Assembly (NCBI GenBank): GCA_001599755.1 | Contig: BCHX01000001.1 | Coordinates: 2,666,001-2,730,000 of the forward strand | Direction of reading: 5' to 3' | DNA length: 64,000 nt | DNA from: Gliomastix tumulicola | Lineage: Eukaryota > Ascomycota > Sordariomycetes > Hypocreales > Bionectriaceae | Shown: positions 1 to 10,790 of the stretch, in pieces | Layout of the letters: every line of letters begins with the position of its first letter | Position numbering within the stretch: the first letter of the stretch is position 1 | Translations under genes and position numbers: made by a program | Notes under the pieces: model-generated | Told to the model about the DNA's origin: nothing | Database searches by the model: none | What the model saw: the letters and a program-made list of their open reading frames with translations, nothing else

Positions 1-818
1 AAAAGAATGTGTCGAGACAGGTTATCTCATAGCTCCAGGCAGCACTTCAAGGCCACCGTCATTATAGCAGGGGCTAGCCCGTCCAATATGCGCCGATATG
101 ATATACAAGGGTTCAAATCTCAACCCTTTAGATGAGACGTCATCGAGCGTGATGGAATTGAATGCGCATCCACGGCGTCGAGCGTCCACGATGATCGAAG
201 TTGAATGATGGATGTTGGGATTTTCAGAAAGAAATGTCAGCCCCTATCCCCATTTCTATTTTCGGACATCTCAGGGACTCTCGAAACCGCATTAACGCGT
301 CCCGCTGACTCAGCAGATCGACAAGGGGCTGAAGAGCCTTAATTTCTTCAGCACTCTTGCCGCTTCAGGGTTAGGGACGTGGGTAGGATCAGGCCAGTAA
401 TAATATTAGGACAGCGAAGATCACGTCAGGACGGCTCACAGCCCTCCGCTTGTCTCAACCAGCTCTTCATTTTGTAGATGTGCACCGTCGCCCTTCCGGG
501 TCTGCGGTGTGAATGGCTCTATGTACCATACCGGCCGGCATACATATATACTATCCACGAACTATGTGCCCATACCTGAGTGTATCCTATTTACGTCTGG
601 GGGTGCCGTTTTGCCATACGTCTATACGTATGATGAGAGAGAGCCAGGGTAAGAAATACCAATACCCAATGTTGGAAGCCAGCCTCTTTCGTAACGCCAA
701 AATTCAAAGCCAAGAAATGGGATGCCGGCGCAAGATCGCCGAATACGAGAAATAAGACCAGAAGAATGAAAATGAGATAAAGCACAAACCAGATGCGTCG
801 ATTGCTGCCCTGAGGCGC
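1..818. other. Intergenic, downstream flank of the deubiquitinase gene
   Basis: No supported gene. Short open frames on both strands (the longest 80 codons) lack conserved motifs and splice continuity. The right part probably holds the 3' UTR of the minus-strand gene that ends at 819. A T-arm-like string near 110-130 is not accompanied by the rest of a tRNA. Confidence 0.5.
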
Positions 819-2726
819 TCATAGATCTTTATCCAACTCATAGAACAAAAGATACACCTCCTTTTGCATACCCAGCACCTCACTCGTCTTCGACTCCCGC
901 ACCTTCTCGTCGCTCACACGCCACCACTTCTCGGGAGGCGGCTTGCGTCTTCTGTGGTGCTTGAGGACTGAGGTGGGCGGCATGCTCGGGCGGTCGTCCT
1001 TGGACAGGGAGGGTGCGATCTTGGACAGCGCCGATTTCGTTGACGCGGCGACGGACCGGAGACTGCTGGTCTCGCCGTCCCTGTCCCTGCTGCTCTTCCC
1101 ATTGCCATTCGTGGGGAGACCATCTGCAGGGACGCTTCGCGGTTGAGGGATGGATACATACTCCTGCGAGGAAGCTGGAGAGTTGTTCCCAGAGGTTGGT
1201 GACAGAAGATCCGGCGTCGAGACCGCGGGGCTAGCCATACGCTTGGCTATGAGGTCCGGCGTCGATACCGGCGTGGGCGTCTTGCTGTAGATCTTGGAGG
1301 CCTGGAAGGTATTCGCATTGGCAAACGGCGGTCGCGGCGCGTTCTGGCGCCTAAACGCTTCGTAGTGGCCGCTATTATGCCCGCCTCTGTGTGTCACCAT
1401 CCCCAGCAGCCTGTATCTGCGCTGATCTGCCAGGCCACCTAGCGGCAGCTGTTCGGGAAAGGACACCTTGGCCGAGTTCTTCTGCGTCATCTGGCCAACA
1501 CCGTAGATGGACCGGGACAGGTGGATGGCGAGGATTTTGGGAAACACCGTGATCCTCGTCGTCTTGGCAATCTTCCTCTTGGGCGCATACTTCTCAGCGC
1601 CGAGGTCGACGTCCTTGGGGGTTTCCTCCGGGTCCGTCTCGATTGCGTGTGTCAGCTTGCCAATACTATCGCGTGCTTGCGCCTTGAATGCCTCTGAAGT
1701 CGACCTAGCAACCTCCGCCTCTAGGCACGCTCTAGCATGCAGCAGCCTGCAGTTGGCGCACTTGAAGTCGTCAATGTGCTCCGTCTTAAAGATGCCATCG
1801 AAGCAATCATTCAAGGACGTCGACGAGACTTGCGGCACCGCGAGCGTCAGAGTGCAGAACGTCTCCTCTTTGGGCTTCGGCTTATACCGGCAGGTCAGGC
1901 ACTGGAGCTGCGATTCATATTTGCCCTCCATTGGGAAACTCTCATCCAACCCAGATATATCCTTCTCGCTGCTACTGCTCCTCCTATCGTCGGCGGAGAG
2001 ATCTTCCGTGTCGGTCGAATCGTGCGTGCTCGGCGTGCCTACTCCGTTGAGCGCAAGCGTAGGCGTCTTCTCCGGTATCGGACGGTCCACGAGTTCACCA
2101 TCATCATGCCCATTCCTCTCTTCGTTTCCGATAGCAGATGGCGCAATCCGTAGACCATGGATGCTCGCATGTAGACGCGCCCGCCGACCAGCGTGATACT
2201 CGTCCTTCAGCCTCTCTGCGACAATCTGCAGAAACTCCTGCGCATCTTGCTGCTGCCTGCTTATGCGCTGCCGGAATGCCGTCTCGAGCACGCGCACCAA
2301 CGGGAACGGCGACACCGACTTCTTATAGATGGGTCGCTCGTTAAGCGCGTCCAGCATCTCCTTCAGTCCGTTTGTGACGAGTCCATCCTGCAGGCCCTGG
2401 AGCTTCCACTCTGGCAGCGGCCGGCCGTCGCGGTCCTCGGGCTGGACGAGGAAGGCATAGACGGCAGGGTCTTCTATCTTGCGGCGGTGCGTCTCGCGGA
2501 TGAGGTAGATGCGCAGGTCGGGGAGTCCGGCGAGGACTTGGAGGACCGAGTTGATGAAGCAGTCGTTGGCCTGGTTGCGCAGGCCGACAATGGTCTTCTT
2601 ACGCGAAGAGCCAGCGGCGCCGTCATTGTCGAGGGTGAAGGTCGGGCCGAAGACGTATATCAGGGCGACGGCGGCGAGGGAGGCTCCGGCGGCATACGAA
2701 GCCACTGTCGCCGGTTTCCCAGGCAT
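819..2726 (-). CDS. Ubiquitin carboxyl-terminal hydrolase, UBP16/USP30-like, membrane-anchored
   Basis: Predicted cysteine protease (USP/C19 family) that removes ubiquitin from substrates. Single exon, 635 aa. The start is the ATG at 2726; the open frame extends 11 codons further only from a GTG. A hydrophobic segment at about residues 7-27 looks like an N-terminal membrane anchor, as in yeast Ubp16 and human USP30 of the mitochondrial outer membrane. The Cys box (GLRNQANDCFINSVLQ, nucleophile C56) opens the catalytic domain. Paired CxxC motifs (CLTC, CANC) resemble the zinc-ribbon of USPs, and the His box (GGHNSGHYEAF) lies well downstream. A Ser/Pro-rich insert (roughly residues 470-590) precedes the closing WWRVSDEKV and LLFYEL strands. 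The GN dipeptide usual before the Cys is AN here. Family assignment is strong. Mitochondrial location is inferred from the anchor and family. Confidence 0.88.
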   Translation of the reverse strand: MPGKPATVASYAAGASLAAVALIYVFGPTFTLDNDGAAGSSRKKTIVGLRNQANDCFINSVLQVLAGLPDLRIYLIRETHRRKIEDPAVYAFLVQPEDRDGRPLPEWKLQGLQDGLVTNGLKEMLDALNERPIYKKSVSPFPLVRVLETAFRQRISRQQQDAQEFLQIVAERLKDEYHAGRRARLHASIHGLRIAPSAIGNEERNGHDDGELVDRPIPEKTPTLALNGVGTPSTHDSTDTEDLSADDRRSSSSEKDISGLDESFPMEGKYESQLQCLTCRYKPKPKEETFCTLTLAVPQVSSTSLNDCFDGIFKTEHIDDFKCANCRLLHARACLEAEVARSTSEAFKAQARDSIGKLTHAIETDPEETPKDVDLGAEKYAPKRKIAKTTRITVFPKILAIHLSRSIYGVGQMTQKNSAKVSFPEQLPLGGLADQRRYRLLGMVTHRGGHNSGHYEAFRRQNAPRPPFANANTFQASKIYSKTPTPVSTPDLIAKRMASPAVSTPDLLSPTSGNNSPASSQEYVSIPQPRSVPADGLPTNGNGKSSRDRDGETSSLRSVAASTKSALSKIAPSLSKDDRPSMPPTSVLKHHRRRKPPPEKWWRVSDEKVRESKTSEVLGMQKEVYLLFYELDKDL

Positions 2727-3716
2727 TTTTGTCCGGGGAAAGGGGGGCGACCACGCCACGCGGATGCAGATCGCCGATCTCCAGGGTTTCGGGGGTCGAG
2801 AAGGTCGTTGTCGATCGGTCGTAAGGGGAGGGCAGGCCTCGTGTGGTTAGGAAGGGGCTTTCTAGACGTCGCGAGGACCGCAGACTCGAGGCATTGAGAA
2901 TTTCTAATCGTAAGGGCTTTGTTCAAGCCGTGCCTGTGCTGATGCGGGGGGAGATCGCGCCGGGCGTATGTGCGTCTGTTCCACTCTTCTCGCCTCGGTC
3001 GCGAAGAAACTCCGCCGGCATGGGCGCAAGGCGGATATGTACTCTGTCGGCTGGAGCGAGGCGGTGCCGATTTTTCGTCGCGGGGTTGGCTGGGAGGCTG
3101 GGAGGCTGGGAGGCTGGCGGTCAAGCGAACAATCGGGAAGCGAAGGTGTCCAACCGGTAGCGAGGACTCGAACGGATGGGAGGAAGCGAAAAGTTGCAGT
3201 GCGGGAGCCCCAGGCCAGGCAGAGAGCTAATGTCGGGTAATTGGTGGAGTTTAGCGGTCTCGGTAGCCGATTCGAGTACTAGTAAACTGGATCCGAAGGC
3301 TTCGAAGCCCGGACGGAAGTTTGACGAGAGTTACTGAGTTCGCCATTCAGTAGCGATGTGCTGGTTCTTTCACATGCTTCCTGGGGTGCTAGCAGGGCGG
3401 TCCCTTGCTGCATGTCTCGGTAGCCTATGAGCTTACGGCAAAAGTCGCTGCATCTGCGTCATTTGCTGTCCCACTGCAGGTGCAAGCTCGATACAACCTA
3501 ACACGCAATGTTCAACGGCCGCAACGTTAATCATCCGCCTCGTGGCACTTTAACAGCCACAGACGCGCATATGCCGAAGACGGTAAGGAACTATTGGGTT
3601 GTTGATTATCCACACCCAGCATATCGTCATAGGAGAGATATGGTTCAGCAGATGATGGCGCTTGCTGATAATAAATTAGGAGAATAGGTGTCGTAGAATC
3701 TGAGCATCCTGCTCTG
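2727..3716. other. Intergenic, promoter side of the deubiquitinase gene
   Basis: About 1 kb between two minus-strand genes. It should contain the promoter and 5' UTR of the deubiquitinase and the 3' flank of the F-box-like gene. Apart from a short GGCTGGGA tandem repeat near 3.1 kb, I see no recognisable element. Open frames here are short and low in complexity. Confidence 0.5.
3088..3117. repeat. 8-bp tandem repeat (GGCTGGGA, 3.75 copies)
   Basis: Three perfect copies of GGCTGGGA followed by GGCTGG, about 360 bp upstream of the deubiquitinase start codon. No function is suggested by sequence alone. Confidence 0.9.
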
Positions 3717-4754
3717 CTATTGTGCGGAAGCCAGGCTCAATGCTCCCGGCTCCTCAATCACATCTCCCTCCCAGTCCCATATGGTTGAATCAAGTGCAGC
3801 CCTCCGCACCCAGCTCGTCACCAACTCACTAGGCGTCTCATCTCCGTAAAATGCTGTTGGCACGTCGTACTGTTCCACCGTCATCCTCCCCTTGGGATCA
3901 ATCTCCTTCCACCGTGTCGTCGTCAGCGTGCCAGGCATCTCCTCCGGTACGCCCGCCAGCACGATCTTGATCTCTCTGTCCAGTCGTGGATCGTCCCTCG
4001 GCAGCTTGTGAAAGTACTCGTCCTTGATGTTGGCAACCTCCAAGCGCTGTGGCCTCGCGAGTACAACGTGCGTCAGGTAAGGGAGAGTGGCAATATCCCA
4101 CCAGAGCCAGTGACTATCAGCCGGCACGTTGAAAAGCACCAGTCGCCGCAGGTCCGGCCAGAGCCGCCAGACGTCCGTGTTCATATCGGGCACGCTCAGA
4201 GCCGGATACTCCCCGAGGCACACGAACTCCTCCAATCGTGTTAACTGTTCAAACCCATCACGAAGGGTCCTCCGCACGTTGAGGTGATCATCCATCAGGT
4301 CCAGGCTCCCAAACGGCATATGTATCACCAGCCGCCTGAGTGACTCGCAGACCTCGCAGAACAGCTCCCGCACCCACATAGCGGTGGGCTGATTGTCCAG
4401 GGAGGCGCCAAATGGCGAAAGATACAGTGACGTGATGTTGCGCAGCGACAGCACCGGCGGCAACGAGGGCACAAGTCGGTCCATACACAGAAGAGTGTTG
4501 GCGAGCCGGCGGTCCGAGTCGAGGTAGAGACATCTCTGCCGTAGGAGCTTCGACGCCAGCCTATAAGTGAGGCGCGAGACCTGAGTGAGTGCTAACAGAG
4601 TCTTGGCTGAGCTATGTGATGTTGGTAGCAACGCGTGCGGGTTGGTCGGAAGGACGCTCTCGACGACAAGCTGCAGAAGCTCAGGAGGCAGCCTGGCGTG
4701 CCCGTTGGCCGCCTGCGTCCGGAGTATGTCAGTGCCATTGATACTGGAGACCAT
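3717..4754 (-). CDS. F-box-like hypothetical protein
   Basis: Single exon, 345 aa, ATG at 4754. Residues about 20-75 read as a degenerate F-box (RLPPELLQLVVESVLP, then LLALTQVSRLTYRLASKLL), the segment that binds Skp1 in SCF ubiquitin ligases. The remainder is Leu-rich with irregular hydrophobic spacing (for example LRRLVIHMPFGSLDL and LRRLVLFNVPADSHW), which resembles the divergent leucine-rich substrate-binding parts of fungal F-box proteins. No substrate can be named. The coding sequence is intact with a normal ATG. The F-box assignment rests on pattern similarity only; a generic fungal hypothetical protein is the alternative. Confidence 0.6.
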   Translation of the reverse strand: MVSSINGTDILRTQAANGHARLPPELLQLVVESVLPTNPHALLPTSHSSAKTLLALTQVSRLTYRLASKLLRQRCLYLDSDRRLANTLLCMDRLVPSLPPVLSLRNITSLYLSPFGASLDNQPTAMWVRELFCEVCESLRRLVIHMPFGSLDLMDDHLNVRRTLRDGFEQLTRLEEFVCLGEYPALSVPDMNTDVWRLWPDLRRLVLFNVPADSHWLWWDIATLPYLTHVVLARPQRLEVANIKDEYFHKLPRDDPRLDREIKIVLAGVPEEMPGTLTTTRWKEIDPKGRMTVEQYDVPTAFYGDETPSELVTSWVRRAALDSTIWDWEGDVIEEPGALSLASAQ

Positions 4755-5557
4755 GGCTGCGCAGCGCTCGATGTGAGCCTAGACCTGTGCCAGAGCACAA
4801 AAGACGCGGACGTTGAAGGGGATCAGGAGGTGAAAAGATCTCACTCCATCGTTGGGATGGGCCAGCTCAGATATCTGTGTTGGCCCGATTCCGACCTTAT
4901 CACCCGTAATCAGAACCGAGCACTTGCTCTTTATGAATTTGTGAACGAAAGGACGGTGGCACCTTCCCGTACTAAAGTTGGCACCAGAGACCCACCCGCA
5001 ACATAAATTGCCCCCGCGAATGACAATGACGGCAGGAACGATCAGGAATGCTTCGGGCAGCCTACAGAAGGTGCGTGCGGGTATGTACTTACTACTTATG
5101 TACCTCAGGTACCTACAGCAATCGTTGATAATGGAAGCGAGGCCCCGAATATCACATCTCGAGCGCCAGCAGAGCTCAATATCCTTAGGTCACCAAACAC
5201 CGATACCTATTCCCATTAAGATGATTGTGTTGCATGCTACCAAAACTGCTAACTTATGTCTATCTAGATGCGGTAAACCCCAGGAGCCCCCAAGAGCAAG
5301 ACGCCCTGATTCAAATGCCACCAGGTCTAGAACGATACGAGCGAAATATGAATACACAGCAACAGTAATAATAAGCGAGTCAGCCACTTCAAACTCCATA
5401 ATGCCCAAGCCTCTGCCGGGGGTATCATTTCATCTCCTCGCCTGGGCCCTCTGTCCGCCACATCTCCCCCCACACCACTGACTTCTTATTGGCGCTTGCC
5501 GACGACTCCTGTCGTTCCAGCATCGTTCGTGTCTGTACCCTCCGGACCAATCAGTAC
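4755..5557. other. Intergenic between two minus-strand genes
   Basis: About 0.8 kb that should hold the promoter of the F-box-like gene and the 3' UTR of ATG11. A 167-codon frame at 4978-5481 (+) and a hydrophobic 72-codon frame on the opposite strand (5190-5408) overlap each other and show no motif, so I do not call either. Confidence 0.5.
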
Positions 5558-8500
5558 CTATGGTCCCAGAATTGAATCAACAGCTCGTACCTCGGTGGTT
5601 TTGGTAGCCTCAGCGGGTCCCGACGATGACGGCTCGCCTTGCTTGGTCCCCTTGCCAGCTTGGTCGTTGGACAGCGGACCTCCCTGGACTGGACTCGTTC
5701 CAGCAGGCGTCTCGGAAGTCGCAGCTCGCAGCGAATTCGTCTCGCTTGCTAGAGCGCTTCCCCTCAGCAAGGCTTGAGCCCCAGCTCCGGCAAAAGGATG
5801 TGTTCGTTTGGAGCTGGAGCTGCTGCGCCGACTCTCCAGGCTCTTTGAAAGGGTCTTGTTAATCCCCTCAATGCTTCTGGAGATATCTCGGGCCTTGCCC
5901 TTGCCGCTAGCCTTGTGAGTATGGATATTGGCCGTTGCCTCGACGGTGTTAGCGGCGACAGTCGACTTGCCCATACCCGGAGTGGCCGGGGCACCTGGTT
6001 TGTATTCCTGGGCATCGATCAAGTACCACCTCAGACCATCAGACAGCTGGAAAGGGTTCTCGTTCTCTTCGCCGTTAACAGAGTCTGCCTCCGCCCCTGT
6101 CTGTAGGCTCTTAGACAGATCAACAACCCGCTCCTGGATCCGAGAAATGCGCGCCACCAGCCACTCCCTCTGACGCAGACGGTGAGAATCCTGCTCCCGG
6201 AGGAAATAATGAGGGAATCCGACGTTGAAAGCCGCCCATGCGCCCGCCTGTTGGTTCCTGGTGGGCAAGAATAGAGCAAGATCACCTTCCTTAAAGTGCT
6301 TGAATGCGATCTTGTCCTGGGAATCTTTCTGCATTGTGACCGCGCGATCCCGATATGATCGTGCCTCGCGCTGCCACTTCCTTGCTTTGTGCTCAACTTC
6401 CTTGATCCTATGATAGATGGTGTCCGAGAAGAGCTCCATGTTGAAGTTGCCCAGCTTTGTCATGAAAGCATCGTATTTCTCGCCTTCCGCTGTGACATCG
6501 CCTTCACTAGTCCAGTAGAGGAGATCGAGGTCGCCGCTTTCCTGCAGCGCCTTTCTAGCGAATGTAGAAGACCGACGCATCGATGGTCTGCGTATCGACG
6601 AGCCTGGGTCCGACGAGTCATTCGGGTTCTGGCTGGTCCTCTCGGTGCGAGGAACCTTGTTGATCGTGATCTCGCCATCTTGCCTATCGACAGCATATCC
6701 GATACGCTCCAGCAGGTGGCACATTCGGTCGTTGTAGGAATAAATCCGCTGCGTCAAGTCCATGGCACGCTGCTTCCGACTGCCATGATGGCTAGTCAGA
6801 CCAGCATATTTAGTCTCGAGCAACTCCAGCTTTTCCTTGTGCATGCGGAGCTCCTCCTCCAGCGCTCCAACCTGGGACTGTCGGGAAGCGACCTCCTCAG
6901 TCAGACGCAAGACCTTGCTCTCCTCTTCCTCCAGTTGCTTCTGGAGGCTTTCCGGACCCGTCTCTCCATCGGAAAGGCGTGACCGCAGGCTGCTCAACTC
7001 TTCCCTATTCTCCTTGAGCTCTTGCTCCAACGCTCCAGTCTTGGCCTTCTCTCTTGAAAGCTCCTCTCGCGCATGGAACGTTAAAGCTTCTTCGGCAGCG
7101 AGCTTCTTCAGAGTATCAGCAGTCTGCTTCTCATTCTCCTTGGAGGATTCCAGTGCTCGTTCCATATCGGATTTGGCCAGCGCCAAGTTGCTTTCCAAGT
7201 TCTGGAGCTTGGCCAGCATATCAGTCATATATGTCTGTACTGAATCTGCAAGGTCGACCATGTCAGTTGGGATGGCGATATCAGGAACTAAATCCAGATG
7301 AAGCTTGGTGAGGGTCTCCGTGTGGTAACTCAAGGTCTCCTCAGCGCGGGAGAGCTTTTCGGAGACGGTGCGGCTCTCATCCCGCGCAGTATCCATCTGC
7401 CGCTGTAGTGACTCACACTGCTCGCGCTGCAAACGGGCTTCGTTGCGCAGGAACTCGACCTGACCGTGAATCTTGAGGTTTTCATCATCGTTCTTCTTCG
7501 TCAAACGCTCGTTGTCAGCTTCAAGCTCCCTAGCCCGCTCCTCGGTTTCGAGTTTCTCCTTTTCACGAGCTTCACGGGCCTCGTGCGCCTGCTCAAGCTC
7601 GTCTTCGACGTCTTCGAGGCGGCCCTTCAGTGTCCTGATCTCGTCCTCAAAAGACTTTCTCTCTTCCACGAATTCACGCTTCAGGGCTTCCATATTTCCC
7701 AGCAGATCCTTCTTAGTGGAGTTAACTTCTTGGATCTGATCTTTCATGCTGTTGTGCTGCGTAGCCCGATTGCTCAAATCCTGCTGGATCAGAGATGATT
7801 TCTGCTTTTCCTCTCGAAGCTCGTTCTCGAGCTGTACAATCCTTCGACGAAGTTGTTCTCCTCCCTCCGACTGTTGTAAATCCTCGGGGCGGTTGGACTT
7901 GACTGAAGAACTCGAATCTTTCCTCTCGTGCAGAGAAGTGGCGGGAGTACGGAATAGGAGGTTTCCTGGGCGGGTGACCTGGCTCTGCCTATGCAACAGG
8001 TCTTCCAATCGACGAACTCGGCTCTCGGCAGTCTTGACCTTGCTCTCCAGCTTCGCGTTGTCGTCTTGCAAGGAGCGTAGGAGATCGTCATCCCCTCGAA
8101 TCATCAAGCCACTCCTCCCCAAAGCGGCTTCATGGACACTGCCATTCTTAAAAGCCTTGAGCCTCTTCGACTGCTGCTTCGTAGGGTTGTTGAGGTCGTG
8201 AACGAGCTGCGTGATGTCTTCGAGGACGGCTTCCTCCACCTCCTGGCCTCGTAAAGTCAAAAGGAATCTGTCCAGCTCCTCCTTTTTCACAACAGGCCAA
8301 GGGTTGTCGTCCCCGAGCACGCTAACTTCTAGACCCAGGACGTTGGTGTCGAGACTTGGTCCGTACGTGCTGCCAACCATTTTCTGCCATCTCCTCCGGC
8401 GCTTGGACTCTTCATCTTGGAACAGAGCCATTTCATTGGCCAGAGTAGAGGAGTCGACCTTGACTTTGTCGTTCCACTGGCGGCGACGGATGCCTTCTGC

Positions 8501-9836
8501 CAGGAAAGAAGCGTACATGTACGGTAGCTGCTGGATGAGACGGAGGTAGTCGAAAGTCGTCATGTCGTCTTCAGACTGGTTCAGCACGTTGATCTGGTCC
8601 TTCACGCTGCTCCGAAGCGACGTGATTTCCGTGATCGCTCTCATAAACCCCACCGCCTCTGTAGCTATCATATTCCTGGCTTGGGTGGAATATTGCAGCA
8701 AATCATCCATCTCCTTGGCTCGCTTCTTCAGGTTCGGGATAAGTCTCTCGGTATGGTTGGAAGCCGTCTTCGAGGCCTGGGCAACATCTCGTTGAGTTTT
8801 CCCATAGCCCAACGCAACACGGTAATCGGACTCGAACTGCTTCACGACAGCCTCGATCTCGTTAAGAATATTCGTCGGCGTCTGGCTATGGCCCAGAATC
8901 GATCGAGTCGTCAGCTTTTCGAAATCGGCAATGAGGCTGTCGAGAGCATGATGCATCTTGTTCGCTAGGTTGTCGAACTTGGTAGCTTTGTCGCTGAACC
9001 GCCGGTTTGCTGTGGCCGCGAGCTCCCCCGCCTTCTTCGCAGTCTCCAGCTCGATGAGATCTTGCAACGTCGGGTTCTCCTTGTCGACTTGACCTCGGGT
9101 CATGAATCTAACCATCAAGGGGTCCACACTCGTATTCCTCGCCAGAGACATGTATTGCTGCCAGGTCGACGCCAGGCGGTCGTGCTCCTTGAGCGCCGGG
9201 TCGACCCATTTCTTGAGCTCTGTATACTTCGGCTCGAGTGATTTCACACTGATTTCTATGTTGGCCACGGCGGCGTCCATGCACTTGATCATGACGTCGA
9301 TCTCGCCGAATCGGTCCAGGGCAGCCTTGCTCATACTGCTGCATTCTTCTAGTAGGCGGACAGCCCATGTTCGACGCTCTTTGTGAAGGTCCTGCCATGA
9401 TGCGATGGCCTGCACATCGTCGATCGAGTTCGGCGCATTCGGAACGGAGAATCGCTTCGGGATCGGGACCTGAGAGATTATGCTGGAGGCTCCTTCCGAG
9501 CCCAGGGCTTGCGTCGTCCTGCTATCGTAGACGTAGATCTCCTTCTGTAAAATGCATATCAGCCAACCATGGTTCAGAGCAGCGCGCGCGAAGAGAGGCA
9601 TACTTCGGCATAGATGCTCGCAAATTTGAAGCTGCGACCCCGGGGGTCCAGCGCAATGAAATGCTGTGGTGAGATGGGGCTGTTCTGGCCAACCCATGCT
9701 TTCAGATCATCGAGACTATGCAGGCCATGGTCAGTATGATCTCGCGCACCACCCGGTGTTCGACTTACGTTGCAAAGCGAGCTGTATCGACCTCGAGGCG
9801 CTGGCCCGTGTGGGCAATCAACACCTGGGTAGCCAT
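5558..9836 (-). CDS. ATG11: Autophagy-related protein 11 (ATG11), selective autophagy scaffold
   Basis: Scaffold of selective autophagy (Atg11/FIP200 family). It tethers cargo receptors to the phagophore assembly site for Cvt-like transport, pexophagy and mitophagy. Model: three exons, complement(5558-9544, 9604-9715, 9769-9836), 1388 aa. Exon 1 starts MATQVLIAHTGQRLEVDT. Exon 2 adds LDDLKAWVGQNSPISPQHF. Exon 3 begins KEIYVYDSRTTQ. All junctions are GT/AG and keep frame. Long coiled coils occupy roughly residues 600-1040. The C-terminal claw-type domain carries GDLALFLPTRN and AWAAFNVGFPHYFL, family hallmarks near residues 1160-1190. Length fits other Pezizomycotina ATG11 proteins. A start at 9697 would miss the conserved N-terminus. 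It is divergent from the glycosyltransferase gene. Confidence 0.93.
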
Positions 9837-10790
9837 CCCGAGACATCCCCTTCAACATGGAGCTGGCGAGGCCCGATGAGCAGGCTCGGACGTAGAGGCG
9901 CAGGGCCGACAGCAAGGTGCAGCCCAGTATGTATGACCCAAGGGAGATATGCCTCTAGATTCGCGGCGTCGACTCGGCTTTGGAGGTTTGTCAGGAAGCA
10001 CCAGGAAGACGGTGGAAACATTCGTTCCCAGCCGTGACTAAAGCCGGCCTCGAGCTTCTTCTGGTTGAAGGTCGGGCACTCCGCTCTTTCGAGCAAGGTG
10101 CCTAGGAGTGGGGCAAATGACGAGATGTGAATGGCCAACCATCCAATCGCCCGCCTTTCTTTGCTACCTAAAGGTTCCGTTTCAAATCACAGCCCACCTC
10201 AGCTGCTGGTTAATGTTTCAGTGGGCTAGAGGGTGCCTGAAGCCGGCATGTGATATGCGATCCAGGCACCTCACGGGACTGCTCCTGCTTGAGTAAAATC
10301 TCACGTGGGCAGGAGGACTGTATCTAGCCGCATGATTGAAAAGCTTCAGTCCTCTCTATCACGCCTTGATGCGTGTAATCTCCCGTTATCAGGTCATGCT
10401 GCGCTTTTCCACGTGTCTCCTCCTACAGGGTAGCTAGGTGCACAGAACATCGAACATCGTGGGGTCTCAGATCTTGGTGGGTCCATGCGTCTGCCCACTT
10501 CCTCGCTCCTCTCACTCCTCAAGCCGCTACTATATCCATCCAACCATCCAATGAGGGTAAGTGACTCATAGCAAGTCATCATGAACAATTATGATGGCCA
10601 ATTCTCAAGATTGGCCCTGTTCCGTGAAGCGGCGTGTACAGTCGATAAGGGTTCGGGAACGGATAAAACATCACGGCCCCTCGCCTCTGTGATTGACGAT
10701 GTGCTCATCAAGAACCATCAAGAACCATTTCCTCAGCCATTTGGGCATTAGAAGCTCTCTTTCCTGCTCACAGTCAACCAGCAAAGCATC
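9837..10790. promoter_or_regulatory. Divergent intergenic region between ATG11 and a glycosyltransferase gene
   Basis: About 0.95 kb separating two start codons that point away from each other, so it must hold both promoters. I see no clear TATA box or named operator. No convincing open frame lies here. Confidence 0.5.

Noticed and set aside
105..135. tRNA T-arm-like string GGTTCAAATCTC
   Set aside because: The stem does not pair properly and no D arm, anticodon arm or acceptor stem is found nearby.
3160..3185. Minus-strand GTTCGAGTCC, resembling a tRNA T-loop
   Set aside because: Flanking bases do not form the 5-bp T stem and no cloverleaf can be built.
4978..5481. 167-codon frame downstream of ATG11
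   Set aside because: No motif, overlaps an equally motif-free hydrophobic frame on the other strand, lies in presumed UTR.
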